Part shown: piece by piece, positions 7,706 to 17,362 of the stretch
Position numbering within the stretch: position 1 is the stretch's first letter
Layout: each line of letters opens with the position of its first letter
NCBI RefSeq assembly: GCF_021391395.1
Contig: NZ_CP090059.1
Location: forward strand, 4,322,172 to 4,386,171
Length of the DNA: 64,000 bases
Direction: 5' to 3'
Origin: Sphingomonas cannabina
GTDB lineage: Bacteria; Pseudomonadota; Alphaproteobacteria; Sphingomonadales; Sphingomonadaceae
Program-made: the position numbers and the translations under genes
Notes under the pieces: generated by a model
Seen by the model: only the letters and a program-made list of their open reading frames with translations
Told to the model about the DNA's origin: nothing
Databases searched by the model: none

Positions 7706-9247
7706 GTGACGACAGGTAGGCCCATGGGTTCGCGGACCGGACCGGACGGAGAGGAGCGGATCGGCCGGGTCGTGATCCTCGGCGGCGGCACGGCGGGGTG
7801 GATGGCCGCGACCGCGCTGGCCCGGACGTTCGGCCGCCATCTCTCCGTCACGCTGCTCGAATCGGACGAGATCGGCATCGTCGGCGTCGGCGAGGCGACG
7901 ATCCCGACGATCCACTGGTTCAACCAGCTGATTGGCCTCGACGAGCCCGCCTTCCTCCGTGCGACCAGGGCGACGTTCAAACTCGGCATCGAGTTCGTCG
8001 ACTGGACGCGGCCCGGCCATCGCTACCTCCACCCGTTCGGCCAATATGGCGTGCCGTTGCCAGGCGTCGCCTTCCATCACCGCTGGCTCAAGGCGCGGGC
8101 GGAAGGGCTCGACCTGCCGCTCTCCGCCTTCTCCCTCGCGACGCGGCTCGCGCTGGAGAACCGTTTCGCCAAGCCGGCGAGCGATCCGCGCTCGATCCTG
8201 TCGACGCTCGGCTATGCGTATCATTTCGACGCCAGCCTCTATGCGCGCCACCTGCGCGCGCTGGCGGAGGCGGCCGGCGTGGTACGCGTCGAGGGCAAGC
8301 TCGCCACGGTCGAGCGGCATCCCGAGACCGGCTTCGTCACCGCGCTGACCACCGAGCGCGGCGACCGGCTGGCGGGCGAGCTGTTCGTCGACTGCTCGGG
8401 CTTCCGCGCGCTGCTGATCGAGGGCGAGATGCAGGCCGGCTACGACGACTGGTCGCACTGGCTGCCCTGCGACCGCGCGGTCGCGGTTCCCTCAGCGCGT
8501 ATCGCCGAGACGACACCCTACACGCGATCCACCGCGCGGCCTGCGGGGTGGCAATGGCGCATCCCGCTGCAGCACCGCACCGGCAACGGCCATGTCTACG
8601 CCAGCGCGTTCCTGGGCGACGATGAGGCGGCCGCGACATTGCTCGCCAACCTCGACGGCGAGCCGCTGGCCGAGCCGCGCTTCCTGCGCTTCACCGCGGG
8701 GCGGCGGCGGTGCGCATGGATCGGCAACGTCGTCGCGATCGGCCTGTCCGCGGGGTTCCTCGAACCGCTCGAATCGACCAGCATCCACCTCATCCAGAGC
8801 GGCATCGCCAAGCTGCTCTCGCTGTTTCCGGACCGCGGTTGCGACCCTGCCCTGGCGGCACGGTTCGACGCGCTGTTCACCGCCGACATGGACAATATCA
8901 AGGACCTGCTGATCCTCCACTATCATGCCACCGAGGGCCGGTCCGAGCCGCTGTGGGCGCACTGCCAGCACATGGCGCTGCCGGAGACGCTGGTGGAGCG
9001 CGAGGAGCAATACCGCCGCTCCGGCCGCCTGATGATCGGCGCCGACGAGCTGTTCCGCGACGCGAGCTGGCTCGCGGTGCTGAACGGCCAGGGCATCCTG
9101 GCCGAGGGCTATCATCCCGTCGCCGATACGATCGACGCGGAGGTCAACCGCACGCAGCTCCGCCGGATCAGCGAGGCGGTCGCGCAGGCGGCCGCCGCGC
9201 AGCCCGGTCACGACAAGGCTTTGGCCGAGCTGATCGGATCATCATGA
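7706..9247 (+). CDS. Flavin-dependent tryptophan-halogenase family protein
   Basis: 513 residues from a GTG at 7706; the in-frame ATG at 7724 (6 codons later) is an equally good start. The FAD-binding motif is VVILGGGTAGW (GxGxxG), and the diagnostic halogenase motif WxWxIP is present as WQWRIP. The family oxidises halide to HOX, which is relayed by an active-site lysine; a candidate is the Lys in ATFKLGIEF. It needs FADH2 from a separate reductase, and none is encoded nearby. Members of this branch in Caulobacterales, Xanthomonas and sphingomonads often sit near TonB-dependent receptors and sugar genes, as here. The natural substrate is unknown. The 3' end overlaps the convergent kinase gene by 40 bp. 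Confidence 0.88.
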   Translation: MTTGRPMGSRTGPDGEERIGRVVILGGGTAGWMAATALARTFGRHLSVTLLESDEIGIVGVGEATIPTIHWFNQLIGLDEPAFLRATRATFKLGIEFVDWTRPGHRYLHPFGQYGVPLPGVAFHHRWLKARAEGLDLPLSAFSLATRLALENRFAKPASDPRSILSTLGYAYHFDASLYARHLRALAEAAGVVRVEGKLATVERHPETGFVTALTTERGDRLAGELFVDCSGFRALLIEGEMQAGYDDWSHWLPCDRAVAVPSARIAETTPYTRSTARPAGWQWRIPLQHRTGNGHVYASAFLGDDEAAATLLANLDGEPLAEPRFLRFTAGRRRCAWIGNVVAIGLSAGFLEPLESTSIHLIQSGIAKLLSLFPDRGCDPALAARFDALFTADMDNIKDLLILHYHATEGRSEPLWAHCQHMALPETLVEREEQYRRSGRLMIGADELFRDASWLAVLNGQGILAEGYHPVADTIDAEVNRTQLRRISEAVAQAAAAQPGHDKALAELIGSS

Positions 9248-10629
9248 ACCGCCGCGATCGGCCTCGCCCCGGCGGGTAGCGCGACGCGGACGGTGAAGCG
9301 GCCGCCCGCGCGGTCGAAGGCGATCTCGCCGCCATGGTCGCGCACGATGTCGCGGCTGATCGACAGGCCGAGGCCGGTGCCGCCGGTCTCGCGGCTGCGC
9401 GAGCTATCGAGCCGCTCGAACGGCGCGAAGGCGCGCTCGGCATCCTCGGGCGCGATGCCGGGGCCGGGATCGCTCACGTCGATCACGACGCGTTCCCCCG
9501 CGCCGCGGAGCGCGATCCGCACGCTGCCGCCGTAGCGGCAGCCATTGGCGACCAGATTGTCGAACACGCGCCGCATCGCCCCCGGGCGGCAGCGGATGTC
9601 GAAGTGATCGGGCCCCTCATAGGCGACGTCCTCGCCCATGTCCTTGCAAGTATCGGCAAGGCTGATCAGCAGCGAGGCGAGATCGACCGCCTCCATCGGC
9701 TCGCGCCGCGCCTCGCCACGCATGAAGGCGAGCGCGTCGGCGACCATCGTCTCCATCTCGGTGACGTTGGACTTGAGCTGGGTGCGCTGCTCCTCGTCGG
9801 GGACATATTCGGCGAGCAGGCGCAGGCGCGTGAGCGGCGTCCTGAGGTCGTGCGAGATGGCGGCGAGCATCTGCACCCGCTCGTCGACGTAGCGCTTGAG
9901 CCGCAGCTGCATCGCGTTGAACGTGTCGGCGATCGCCGCGAATTCGGGCAGGCGCATCCCGGTGATCAGCGTCGGCTCGCGCTCCCGCCCCAACCGCTCC
10001 GCCGCGCTGGCGAGGCGGCCGAGTGGCACGGCGATGCTCCGCGCCATCCAGATCGAGAAAACCGCGAGGATGAGCAGATTGCCGGCGCTCTCCAGCGCAT
10101 TGCGGAGATAGTGCGAGAGGGTGTCGCGGGTCTGGTGCGGGCGGATGACCAGCCAGTGCCCGCCGCCCTGGCGCACGGCGATCTCCAGCCGGCCGAGCAC
10201 CGCGCCGTCGCGGGTCGGGATATCGGTCCTTCCCAGGAGGGTCGGCATTGTGGGAATGATCCCCGTCGGGGTGCTGGGCGAACGTTCCCAGAGCACGTCG
10301 CTGAACGTGTCCGCCCGGACGCGGACATCGGCTTCGCTCCTGCGCAGCGCGCGTGCCAGCGAGGACCGGAAGTCGTCGGCGAATTGCGCGGCCTTGCCGC
10401 CTTGCGGGAAGGGCGGTTCCGGATAGGACGCGATGTCGAAGAAGCGCGACCGGTCCGTGCCGAGGGAGCCGTCACGGGCCTGGACGACGGCATCGACGAG
10501 CCACGACCGCTGGACCACGAAGACCGGCGACGGCGGGATCAGCACGCGCAGCACCTGATCGAACAGGAAAGAGGCCGTCACCGCCAGCACGATGGCGATC
10601 GCCAGGCGTATCGAGAGCTTCAGCTTCAC
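9208..10629 (-). CDS. Sensor histidine kinase (EnvZ-like)
   Basis: 473 residues. An N-terminal transmembrane helix (about 9-30), a periplasmic segment of roughly 150 residues and a second helix near 185-205 are followed by HAMP, HisKA with AISHDLRTPLTRLR (phospho-acceptor His), and an HATPase domain with the N box DNLVANGCRYGG and G boxes DPGPGIAPED and GGTGLGLSI. It should phosphorylate the regulator whose gene overlaps its start by 4 nt. The signal is unknown; the neighbouring outer-membrane protein suggests an envelope cue. The last about 13 codons overlap the convergent halogenase gene. Confidence 0.92.
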   Translation of the reverse strand: MKLKLSIRLAIAIVLAVTASFLFDQVLRVLIPPSPVFVVQRSWLVDAVVQARDGSLGTDRSRFFDIASYPEPPFPQGGKAAQFADDFRSSLARALRRSEADVRVRADTFSDVLWERSPSTPTGIIPTMPTLLGRTDIPTRDGAVLGRLEIAVRQGGGHWLVIRPHQTRDTLSHYLRNALESAGNLLILAVFSIWMARSIAVPLGRLASAAERLGREREPTLITGMRLPEFAAIADTFNAMQLRLKRYVDERVQMLAAISHDLRTPLTRLRLLAEYVPDEEQRTQLKSNVTEMETMVADALAFMRGEARREPMEAVDLASLLISLADTCKDMGEDVAYEGPDHFDIRCRPGAMRRVFDNLVANGCRYGGSVRIALRGAGERVVIDVSDPGPGIAPEDAERAFAPFERLDSSRSRETGGTGLGLSISRDIVRDHGGEIAFDRAGGRFTVRVALPAGARPIAAVHDDPISSAKALS

Positions 10630-11360
10630 GCCGCCACGTCCGGCTCGACCGCGGCGGAGAAGAAATAGCCGCCGTTGCGCACGGTCTTGATCAGCGCCGG
10701 CGCCTGCGGATCGGCCTCGACCTTGCGGCGCAGGCGGCTCACCTGCACGTCGATGCTGCGGTCGATGTTGAGGCTCGAGCGGCCGTGGACATAGTCGAGC
10801 AGCTGGTCGCGACTCAGCACCTGCTGCGGATGCTGGACGAGGGCGACCAGCAGGTCGAACTCGCCCGTGGTGAGCTCGACCAGCGAGCCGGCCGGCGAGA
10901 TCAGGGTGCGCCGGCCGGTGTCGAGTGTCCAGCCGGCGAAGCGGACGCGGCCGGCGGCGTGCTCGCGCGGCGGCGCGGCGCTCATCGCGGCGCGGCGGAG
11001 GGCGGCGCGGATGCGGGCGAGCAGCTCGCGCGGGTTGAAGGGCTTGGGCACATAATCATCGGCGCCGAGCTCCAGCCCGATCACGCGGTCGGTGTCGTCG
11101 CCGCGCGCGGTCAGCAGGATGATCGGCACGGTGCTGGTGGCGCGCAGGCGCTGGCACAGGGTGAAGCCATCGTCGCCCGGCATCATCACGTCGAGCACGA
11201 CCACGTCGAACCGGTAGCGGCCAGTGAGCTCGCCCATCTGGCGGCCGTCGGCGGCGCTGGTCACGCGCAGGCCGTTGTCGCCGAGATAGCGCGCCAGCAT
11301 CGTGCGGATCTGGCGGTCGTCGTCGACGATCAGGATATGCGGCTGTTCCTGGCGGGCCAT
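10626..11360 (-). CDS. OmpR-family response regulator
   Basis: 244 residues from the ATG at 11360, placed directly before the receiver domain (HILIVDDDRQI); the 71 codons upstream in frame resemble no domain and overlap the divergent gene. The phospho-acceptor is Asp57 in VVVLDVMMPGDDG, the conserved Lys lies in DDYVPKPFNP, and a C-terminal winged helix (about 145-235) ends in INVQVSRLRRKVE-like sequence (SIDVQVSRLRRKVE). It is partner to the kinase downstream. The divergent MipA/OmpV gene 133 bp away is the obvious candidate target, an inference from position. Confidence 0.93.
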   Translation of the reverse strand: MARQEQPHILIVDDDRQIRTMLARYLGDNGLRVTSAADGRQMGELTGRYRFDVVVLDVMMPGDDGFTLCQRLRATSTVPIILLTARGDDTDRVIGLELGADDYVPKPFNPRELLARIRAALRRAAMSAAPPREHAAGRVRFAGWTLDTGRRTLISPAGSLVELTTGEFDLLVALVQHPQQVLSRDQLLDYVHGRSSLNIDRSIDVQVSRLRRKVEADPQAPALIKTVRNGGYFFSAAVEPDVAA

Positions 11361-11493
11361 TTCAGGAGCCTTAGCGTGGCGCCGGAACCGAGTCTGCATC
11401 CGTAACAATCTGAAATATCTCGACACCTCCGGGAAATCCCGGACCGGCGTGCGCGACGTATAGGCGCAGGGCACCAACCGACGGAGCCTCCCC

Positions 11494-12330
11494 ATGTACG
11501 CAACGCGTCCCGCCTCCCCCTCGCGCCCGGCATGGCGCCATGCGTTCCTCCTGCTCGCGGTGCCCGTCGCCACCGCGTCCGCGGCGGGCGAGGCCCGGGC
11601 ACAGGCGCAGTCGCAGGAGGGCGGCGACTGGCAGGTGACGGTCGGCGCCGGCGCGATCTATACGCCCGACTATGAGGGATCGGACGATCACGACCTCCTC
11701 CCCTTCCCCGCGATCTCGATCAGCTATCGCGACCTCTTCTACGTCCGCGGGCCGGAGCTCGGCGTCAACCTGGTCCGGCTCAAGCCCAGCGACGACCTCA
11801 AGATCAACATCGGCCCGATGGCGCGCTTCCGCCGCGACCGGCCGGAGGACCGCAATGCCGACCTGAGGGGGCTCGGCGACGTCGACCTGGCCATCGAGGT
11901 CGGCGGCGCGCTCGCGATCGAGTACGGCAACGCCTTCCTGCGCGTGGCGGGAGGCAAGGACGTGGCGGGCGGCCACGACGGCGTGGTCGTCGAGGGCGAG
12001 GCGGGCCTCCGCTTCGACCTGGCCGAGCGGCTCAATGCCTCGGTCAGTGCGCGCACGAGCTGGGCCGACCGCAAATATATGAGCAGCTATTTCAGCGTCT
12101 CCCCCACCCAGTCGGTGGCGAGCGGGCTGCCCGTCTACCGGGCCGAGAGCGGCATCAAGGACGTCGGCGCCGGGCTGAACCTCAACTATCAGCTGAGCCG
12201 CCACTGGGTGGTCTCCGCGATCGGGGGCTACTCCCGTCTGCTCAACGACGCCAAGGACGCGCCGCTGGTCCGCCTGCGCGGGTCGGACGATCAGTGGACG
12301 GGCGGGCTGTTCCTGGCCTACCGCTTCTGA
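11494..12330 (+). CDS. MipA/OmpV family outer-membrane protein
   Basis: 278 residues with a signal peptide (hydrophobic HAFLLLAVPVATASAAG, cut near ARAQA). The mature barrel opens with WQVTVGAGAIYTPDYEGSDD, the MipA/OmpV signature, and ends in the aromatic outer-membrane C-terminus LFLAYRF. The family contains MltA-interacting scaffold and OmpV-like porins; some members are induced by antimicrobials through OmpR/EnvZ-type systems. GGAG lies upstream of the ATG. It faces the response-regulator gene, so control by that system is plausible. Confidence 0.88.
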   Translation: MYATRPASPSRPAWRHAFLLLAVPVATASAAGEARAQAQSQEGGDWQVTVGAGAIYTPDYEGSDDHDLLPFPAISISYRDLFYVRGPELGVNLVRLKPSDDLKINIGPMARFRRDRPEDRNADLRGLGDVDLAIEVGGALAIEYGNAFLRVAGGKDVAGGHDGVVVEGEAGLRFDLAERLNASVSARTSWADRKYMSSYFSVSPTQSVASGLPVYRAESGIKDVGAGLNLNYQLSRHWVVSAIGGYSRLLNDAKDAPLVRLRGSDDQWTGGLFLAYRF

Positions 12331-12352
12331 CCGGCCTGCCATAAATCCGAAA

Positions 12353-12477
12353 TGTCATGCCGGACGTGTTCCGGCATCCACTTCTCCACAGAGACCGGCG
12401 TCGAGGTTCCAGCTCGAACCTTGAAACCAATGCTTGGTCGCCCGGTGGACCCGGGAACAAGTCCGGGGTGACGAAGG
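12353..12477. repeat. Dispersed repeat family R2, copy 1
   Basis: The segment begins GTCATGCCGGACGTGTTCCGGCATCCAC-like (first arm ATGCCGGACGTGTTCCGGCA forms a hairpin) and ends with GGTGGACCCGGGAACAAGTCCGGGGTGACGAAG-like sequence (second hairpin). The same head and tail recur at 63713-63812 with a different middle. It sits between the ends of the MipA gene and the convergent gene. Translated fragments of this repeat give spurious peptides such as WMPEQVRHD. Confidence 0.75.
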
Positions 12478-12502
12478 TGGGGTAGGTTTTCCGCAAACCG
12501 CT

Positions 12503-14596
12503 CTAACGAAGAGAAGCAGGCGGCCGCACCGCAAGATAGACCGTGCTCCACAGCTGTGCGGCGTTCGATTCGTCGACGTCCTGCTTGCCAGCGCCGAACG
12601 GCACCACGCGGTAGCGGCCGCCTTCATAGGTCCAGGACCAGAGCTCCGAGCTCTGCACCGCGCGCGTCGCGGAGATGGCGCGCCACAGCCGGGCCTGCGC
12701 GTCCGCGAGCCGCGTCCGCGTCGCCGCCGGCAGGTCGCGCCGCGCGAGCTGACGCTCGAGCCCGGCGGCGAGCAGCGCCTGCTGCCACGACCACACCACC
12801 GTCCCGTGATAGGCGGCGGGAGTGAAGCGCGCCTGCACCTCGCTCCCCGCCAGCGCCGGATTGGCGACGAGCAGGCCGACGTCGGTCATCAGCCCGGCCG
12901 GGAACGGCCGCATGATCGCGCCGACAAAGGTGTCGAGATCGGCCGCCGAGGGATCGCCGAACAGCAATGCGAAGCCCTCGTCGGAATTGACGATCGGCAC
13001 CGGCGCGCCCTTTTCGTCGAGCGAGATGGCATGGAAGGTGAGCGGCGCCGATCCCAGCGCGGCCAGCGCCGGCCGGGCGGGGACGCCGGCGCGCGCGGCA
13101 TAGTCGCGGATGCTCGCCGCCGCGGTGACGGCCGGGACCGAGACCCGGAACAGCGCGGGCGCGCGGCTGCGCCATGCCTCGGCCATCCCCCGCGCCCGCG
13201 CGAAGGCGGCGCGGTCGTCGGCGGCGAGATAGGCGTCGAGCAACCCGGCGCGGGCGAGGCGGTCGATCGCATCGAGCGCGGCGGGCACGAACACCGCATT
13301 GACGTCGAAGGGATAGCGGCCGCGCCCCAGCCCCTCCTCGCTGTCGCGCCATTCGCCGGTCATCCGGCCGCGCTTCAGCGACACGAGGTTCGCGATCTTG
13401 GGGGCGTCGGCGAAGGGGCGCGCCTGGTCGAGCACATAGCGCAGGTTGCGCACCAGCGCCTTGCCCGCGGGCTCGGCGGTGCCGGGCTTCGCCGCGCTGG
13501 GGACGTCGCGGGCGAGGAAGGCGCGGGCCGGGTCGGGTTTGGCATGATCGAGGAGATAGCTTGCCGCCACCGGCGCGAGCATGAAGTCGTCGTCGATCAT
13601 CGCATAGTCGAGGGTCGGCACGTCGCCGCTGCCGCCGTTGCGGCGATGCTCGACGACGGCGAATTCGGACAGGCCCTCCTCGTGCGCGACCTCGCCCTGG
13701 TCGTTGAGCCGGGCCAGCACCGCACCGAGCCCGGCCTCGACCGCGGCCGGCTGGAGCACCGGCATCAGCAGCCGCACCGACATCAGCGTGTCGCGGCCGA
13801 AATAGGTGTCGAAGCGCCACGATCCGGCGAGGAACTTCTCGCGGTAGCTCAGGAAATGCAGCGCGTCGCGCGCGGCCGGATCGTCGGCGGCGCGGTCGTT
13901 GAGCAGCTCGGGCAGGGTGAGGCCGGTCAGCGGCGTGTCGCCGCTTGCCGCGACGATCTCCAGGCGGATGCGGCCGCCCGGCGCGGCGGTGATCGTGCCG
14001 CCGTCGACCCGCCCCTCCAGCACGTTGAGCTCGAGCTGGTAGCCCGGCGCGCCGTCGAGCCGGTCGCGGGCGTAGAGGATGCGGTTCCCCTCGCTACGCA
14101 TCGGCGCCGCGACCTCGGGCGGGAACTTGCCGATCGCCTGATAGTCGCGCAGGAAGCGAACGTTGGAGAGCACCGCCTGCTTCACCGTCAGCCGCGGCGC
14201 GGTGACGCTCGCCGTCGCGCGGATGCCGTAGAGCGGGCGGCCGCGGCCGTCGGCCAGCGTCACCGGCTCGGGAGTGCGCTCCAGCCGCCAGCTCGCCGGC
14301 GCCGCCACGCGGTCGAACCAGAGGCCCACGCCACTGTTCCCTGCCGGGAAGGCGACGAGGATGCGCGGGTCGGCTCCCGAGCGCAGCAGCAGGTGCGCGG
14401 CGACCTGGCCGTCGCGGACGAAGGCGTTGAGGTTCTGCCCCTCGGTCAATTGATAGCTGAGCTCGGGCGTGCCGCTCGCCTGTGGGGGCGAGGCCATGCC
14501 GGAATCGCCTGCCGCGATCAGGCACAGCCCCGCCACCAGCCCCAGGCCCACTCCGGCCCTAACTCTTCCCGCGGCTCCCCGCGCCTGCCTCCCCAT
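12503..14596 (-). CDS. Exported six-hairpin glycosidase-like protein
   Basis: 697 residues. A signal-like hydrophobic stretch (VGLGLVAGLCLIAAG) is followed by a beta-rich N-terminal half and an alpha-helical toroid-like C-terminal half (about 260-690). The motif RFDTYFGRDTLMS resembles the FGRDT stretch of glycogen-debranching and related (alpha/alpha)6 glycosidases, and EWRDSEEGLGRGRYPFDVNA resembles the catalytic acidic region of such folds. The exact family is not recognised. Its start overlaps the TonB receptor stop by one base, so the protein probably processes the carbohydrate that the receptor imports, in the periplasm or on the outer membrane. Confidence 0.65.
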   Translation of the reverse strand: MGRQARGAAGRVRAGVGLGLVAGLCLIAAGDSGMASPPQASGTPELSYQLTEGQNLNAFVRDGQVAAHLLLRSGADPRILVAFPAGNSGVGLWFDRVAAPASWRLERTPEPVTLADGRGRPLYGIRATASVTAPRLTVKQAVLSNVRFLRDYQAIGKFPPEVAAPMRSEGNRILYARDRLDGAPGYQLELNVLEGRVDGGTITAAPGGRIRLEIVAASGDTPLTGLTLPELLNDRAADDPAARDALHFLSYREKFLAGSWRFDTYFGRDTLMSVRLLMPVLQPAAVEAGLGAVLARLNDQGEVAHEEGLSEFAVVEHRRNGGSGDVPTLDYAMIDDDFMLAPVAASYLLDHAKPDPARAFLARDVPSAAKPGTAEPAGKALVRNLRYVLDQARPFADAPKIANLVSLKRGRMTGEWRDSEEGLGRGRYPFDVNAVFVPAALDAIDRLARAGLLDAYLAADDRAAFARARGMAEAWRSRAPALFRVSVPAVTAAASIRDYAARAGVPARPALAALGSAPLTFHAISLDEKGAPVPIVNSDEGFALLFGDPSAADLDTFVGAIMRPFPAGLMTDVGLLVANPALAGSEVQARFTPAAYHGTVVWSWQQALLAAGLERQLARRDLPAATRTRLADAQARLWRAISATRAVQSSELWSWTYEGGRYRVVPFGAGKQDVDESNAAQLWSTVYLAVRPPASLR

Positions 14597-17214
14597 CAGA
14601 ATTTCAGCGTCACCGTGCCGCCATAGGTCGGCCCGACGATGCCGCGGGCGTAGAAGAAGCCCGAATCCGCGTTCTGCGTCTGGCCCTGGCGCGGGTTGCC
14701 CTCGGTCAGGCCCATCACGTTGAAGATGTTGTCGGCATCGAAGCTCACCTGCAGCCGCTCGGTGATGTTGAGGCTGATGCCCGCCCCCGTCACGCCATAG
14801 CCGGGCAGCGCGACGCCGTTGCCCGAATCGGCGAAGATCTTCCCGATATATTTGTAGCGCGCATAGACCTCGCCGAGGCCGCCCGGCAGCTTGAAGGTCG
14901 GGGTGATCGTGTAGAGCGTCGACGGCGTGCGCTCGGGCCGGTTGCCGCTGTAGGTCGGCTGCGCCACGCCGTTCAGCGTCAGGTTCTGCAGCTTGGGCTT
15001 CTGGAACACGCCGGCGAAGTCGACGGAGAACCAGTTGACCGGCCGCACCGCGACGTCGACCTCGACGCCGGTGGTCCTGAGGTCCGCCAGGAAGCTATCC
15101 TGCCGGGTCGGGTCGGTCGGGCTGATGAAATTGTAGAACTGGTCGTTGAAGTTGGTGCGGAACACCGTCGCCGAGGCACTGACGAAACGGCCGAGCTGGT
15201 AGCGCACGCCGGCCTCGTAGAGCTCGATCTCGGTGATCGGATCGGTGTTGTTGGTCTGGAAGCCGAGCGCATAGCGCGCATAGACGGCGAGGTTGGGCGT
15301 GATGCGGTAGTTGGCGCCGACCGTCCAGGCGACCTTCTCCTGCGTGCGGCGCGTCACGTTGAACGTGCCGTCCCAGGTCGAGCCCGGCGCGGGAAGGACG
15401 ACGCCTGCGCCGGACGGCGGCGGCGGGTTGACCGCGGCGGCGCGGCCGTCGCGGAACACCGCGGAGTCGCTTTCCCAGCGCACGCCCGCGTCCAGGTGGA
15501 GATTGTCGCCGATCTGCAGCTCGTCGTTGGCGTAGAGCGAGAAGGACTTGTCGTCGCGCTCGCGGATGCCGACGCCCCAGTCGCCGTAGGAGATGAGGCC
15601 GTTGTCGCTCAACGTGCCGACGACGTTGTTGTTCGCGTCGAGCGCGACGATGTCGTAGATGTCGCTGTTGTTGCGGACGTCGTTGACCACCGTCCCGACC
15701 GCCGACTGGTTCTGCTTGCGGCTGACGTCGTAATATTGGACGCCGAATGTCAGCGAGTTCTTGAACGACCCGCTCTCCATCTCCCAGCGCGCGCCGACGT
15801 TCAGGCCGAAGTCGTGGCCCTTCAGATAATCGTGGTTGAGCACGGTCTGCTGGAGGAAGCCGTTGCCGTTCAATGCGTTCAGCGCATCGGTCTGGTTCGC
15901 CCCGATGACCTCCCCGGTCCGCAGGTTCTTGATGCCGAGACGCGCGGCCGCGGGGAAGGCGGCCAGCCCGCGATCGAGGAAGCTGATGTCGTTTATGACG
16001 CTCACCCGATCGAGCGGCGAAGACTCCGGCGTCAGATAGTCGACCGCGCTGGCGAGGCCGCCGTTGCCCGTGCCCGATCCGGGGAAGAGGCCATTGAAGT
16101 CGTAGCTGAGATCGAGATAACGGCTATGGGCGAACAGCTCGAGCCCGTCGGCGACCGGCTTCTCGAAGTCGATGCGGAGCTGCTTGGTCTTGCTGCGCAC
16201 GCCCTCAGTGTACCGGAAGTCGCGGAAGCCGTCGCTGTCGACGAAGCTCGATACCGGCACCGAGATGCGGGAGAAGGCGTCGCCGCCGATATTGTCCTTC
16301 TGCGGGTCGAGCCCCGGCACCCCGTCGGGATCGCCGTTGTTGTAGGCATAGGGCATGCCGGCGTAATAGGCGGTCTTGAGGTCGCCGATCTTGCCGGTCA
16401 GCCGGACATATCCCCCGTCGTCGAAGCGATATTCGAGCATCGCCTTCACGCGATAGCCGTCATAGTCGAACGGGTTCTTGCGCACGCCCGGGCTGCTCTG
16501 GAAATAGCCGCCGACGCTGAAGGCGAGGTTGTCGGCGATCGGCGCGGAATAATAGAGGTCGGCGCGCTTCAGGCCGTAGTCGTAGGCGGTGACCTTGGCG
16601 ATGCCCTCCGCCTCCTTGAAGTTGGGCTTGCGCGAGATGAAGTTGATCGTCGCGCCCGCGCCGTTGACCGTCAGCACGCCCGACGAGCCGCCCTTCACCG
16701 CCTCCAGCCGGTCGATGGTGAGGTCCTGCGCGAAGAAGAAATCGGCGCCGCCGCCCTGGTAGAGCACGGGCATCCCGTCCTCCTCGAGCTGGACGAAGCG
16801 CTGGCCGCCGCCCTGGAGGCCGCGGACCGAATAGTTGTTGGAGACCTCGCCCGCCGTCCCTTCGACGAAGATGCCGGGGACCAGCTCGAGCATGTCGGCG
16901 GTCGAGCGCGGCGCGCGGCGGTCGAGGTCCTCGCGCGTGGCGAAGGTGATGTCGGCCGAGGAGGTGATCAGCGGACGGTCGCGAGAAGTCTGGCCGGTGA
17001 CGACGATGTCCTGCGTATAGTCCTGCGGATCCGCGGACGAGGCGGGAGCAGCCGCCTGGGGCTGGGCGCCAGCCTGGGGCGGAGCGGCCGGGGCGGGAGT
17101 CGGGGTCGGCGCCGGGGTGGCGGGTTCGGCCTGCGCGAACGCAGGTGCTATCGGCAGGACCGCCGCGCCCAGCAGGAGCACGGCACGAACAGTGAAACGC
17201 GCGTGAACAGGCAT
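14596..17214 (-). CDS. TonB-dependent outer-membrane receptor
   Basis: 872 residues. Signal peptide (VLLLGAAVLPIAPAFAQA), an unusual Pro/Ala/Thr-rich linker (about 29-62), the TonB box DIVVTG, a plug domain (about 75-190; APRSTADMLELVPGIFVEGT, VRGLQGGGQRFVQ) and a 22-strand barrel ending in TYGGTVTLKF. There is no N-terminal CarboxypepD-regulatory domain. It probably imports an oligosaccharide, judged by the coupled glycosidase-like gene and the saccharide genes upstream. It is first in a two-gene operon; the 148 bp before it contain no gene and presumably its promoter. Confidence 0.93.
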   Translation of the reverse strand: MPVHARFTVRAVLLLGAAVLPIAPAFAQAEPATPAPTPTPAPAAPPQAGAQPQAAAPASSADPQDYTQDIVVTGQTSRDRPLITSSADITFATREDLDRRAPRSTADMLELVPGIFVEGTAGEVSNNYSVRGLQGGGQRFVQLEEDGMPVLYQGGGADFFFAQDLTIDRLEAVKGGSSGVLTVNGAGATINFISRKPNFKEAEGIAKVTAYDYGLKRADLYYSAPIADNLAFSVGGYFQSSPGVRKNPFDYDGYRVKAMLEYRFDDGGYVRLTGKIGDLKTAYYAGMPYAYNNGDPDGVPGLDPQKDNIGGDAFSRISVPVSSFVDSDGFRDFRYTEGVRSKTKQLRIDFEKPVADGLELFAHSRYLDLSYDFNGLFPGSGTGNGGLASAVDYLTPESSPLDRVSVINDISFLDRGLAAFPAAARLGIKNLRTGEVIGANQTDALNALNGNGFLQQTVLNHDYLKGHDFGLNVGARWEMESGSFKNSLTFGVQYYDVSRKQNQSAVGTVVNDVRNNSDIYDIVALDANNNVVGTLSDNGLISYGDWGVGIRERDDKSFSLYANDELQIGDNLHLDAGVRWESDSAVFRDGRAAAVNPPPPSGAGVVLPAPGSTWDGTFNVTRRTQEKVAWTVGANYRITPNLAVYARYALGFQTNNTDPITEIELYEAGVRYQLGRFVSASATVFRTNFNDQFYNFISPTDPTRQDSFLADLRTTGVEVDVAVRPVNWFSVDFAGVFQKPKLQNLTLNGVAQPTYSGNRPERTPSTLYTITPTFKLPGGLGEVYARYKYIGKIFADSGNGVALPGYGVTGAGISLNITERLQVSFDADNIFNVMGLTEGNPRQGQTQNADSGFFYARGIVGPTYGGTVTLKF

Positions 17215-17362
17215 GTCTCCTCCGACGCTCCAGAACGCGGCCGGACCGATCGGGATCCATGTATCCGCGGTTATCGTCCCGGCACTGCCGGGTTCTGGAA
17301 ACGGTTACATTATGCCTTATCGCCGGCCGAGGAACAACTCCGGTACTGCGGGGAAACGAAGA

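Noticed and set aside
9208..9247. The 40-bp convergent overlap of halogenase and kinase genes as a regulatory device
   Set aside because: Short convergent overlaps are frequent in this compact chromosome (also at 19397 and 28114), so it is not distinctive.
11361..11573. 71-codon upstream extension of the OmpR-type regulator
   Set aside because: It overlaps the divergent MipA gene start and has no domain; the receiver begins right after the ATG at 11360.
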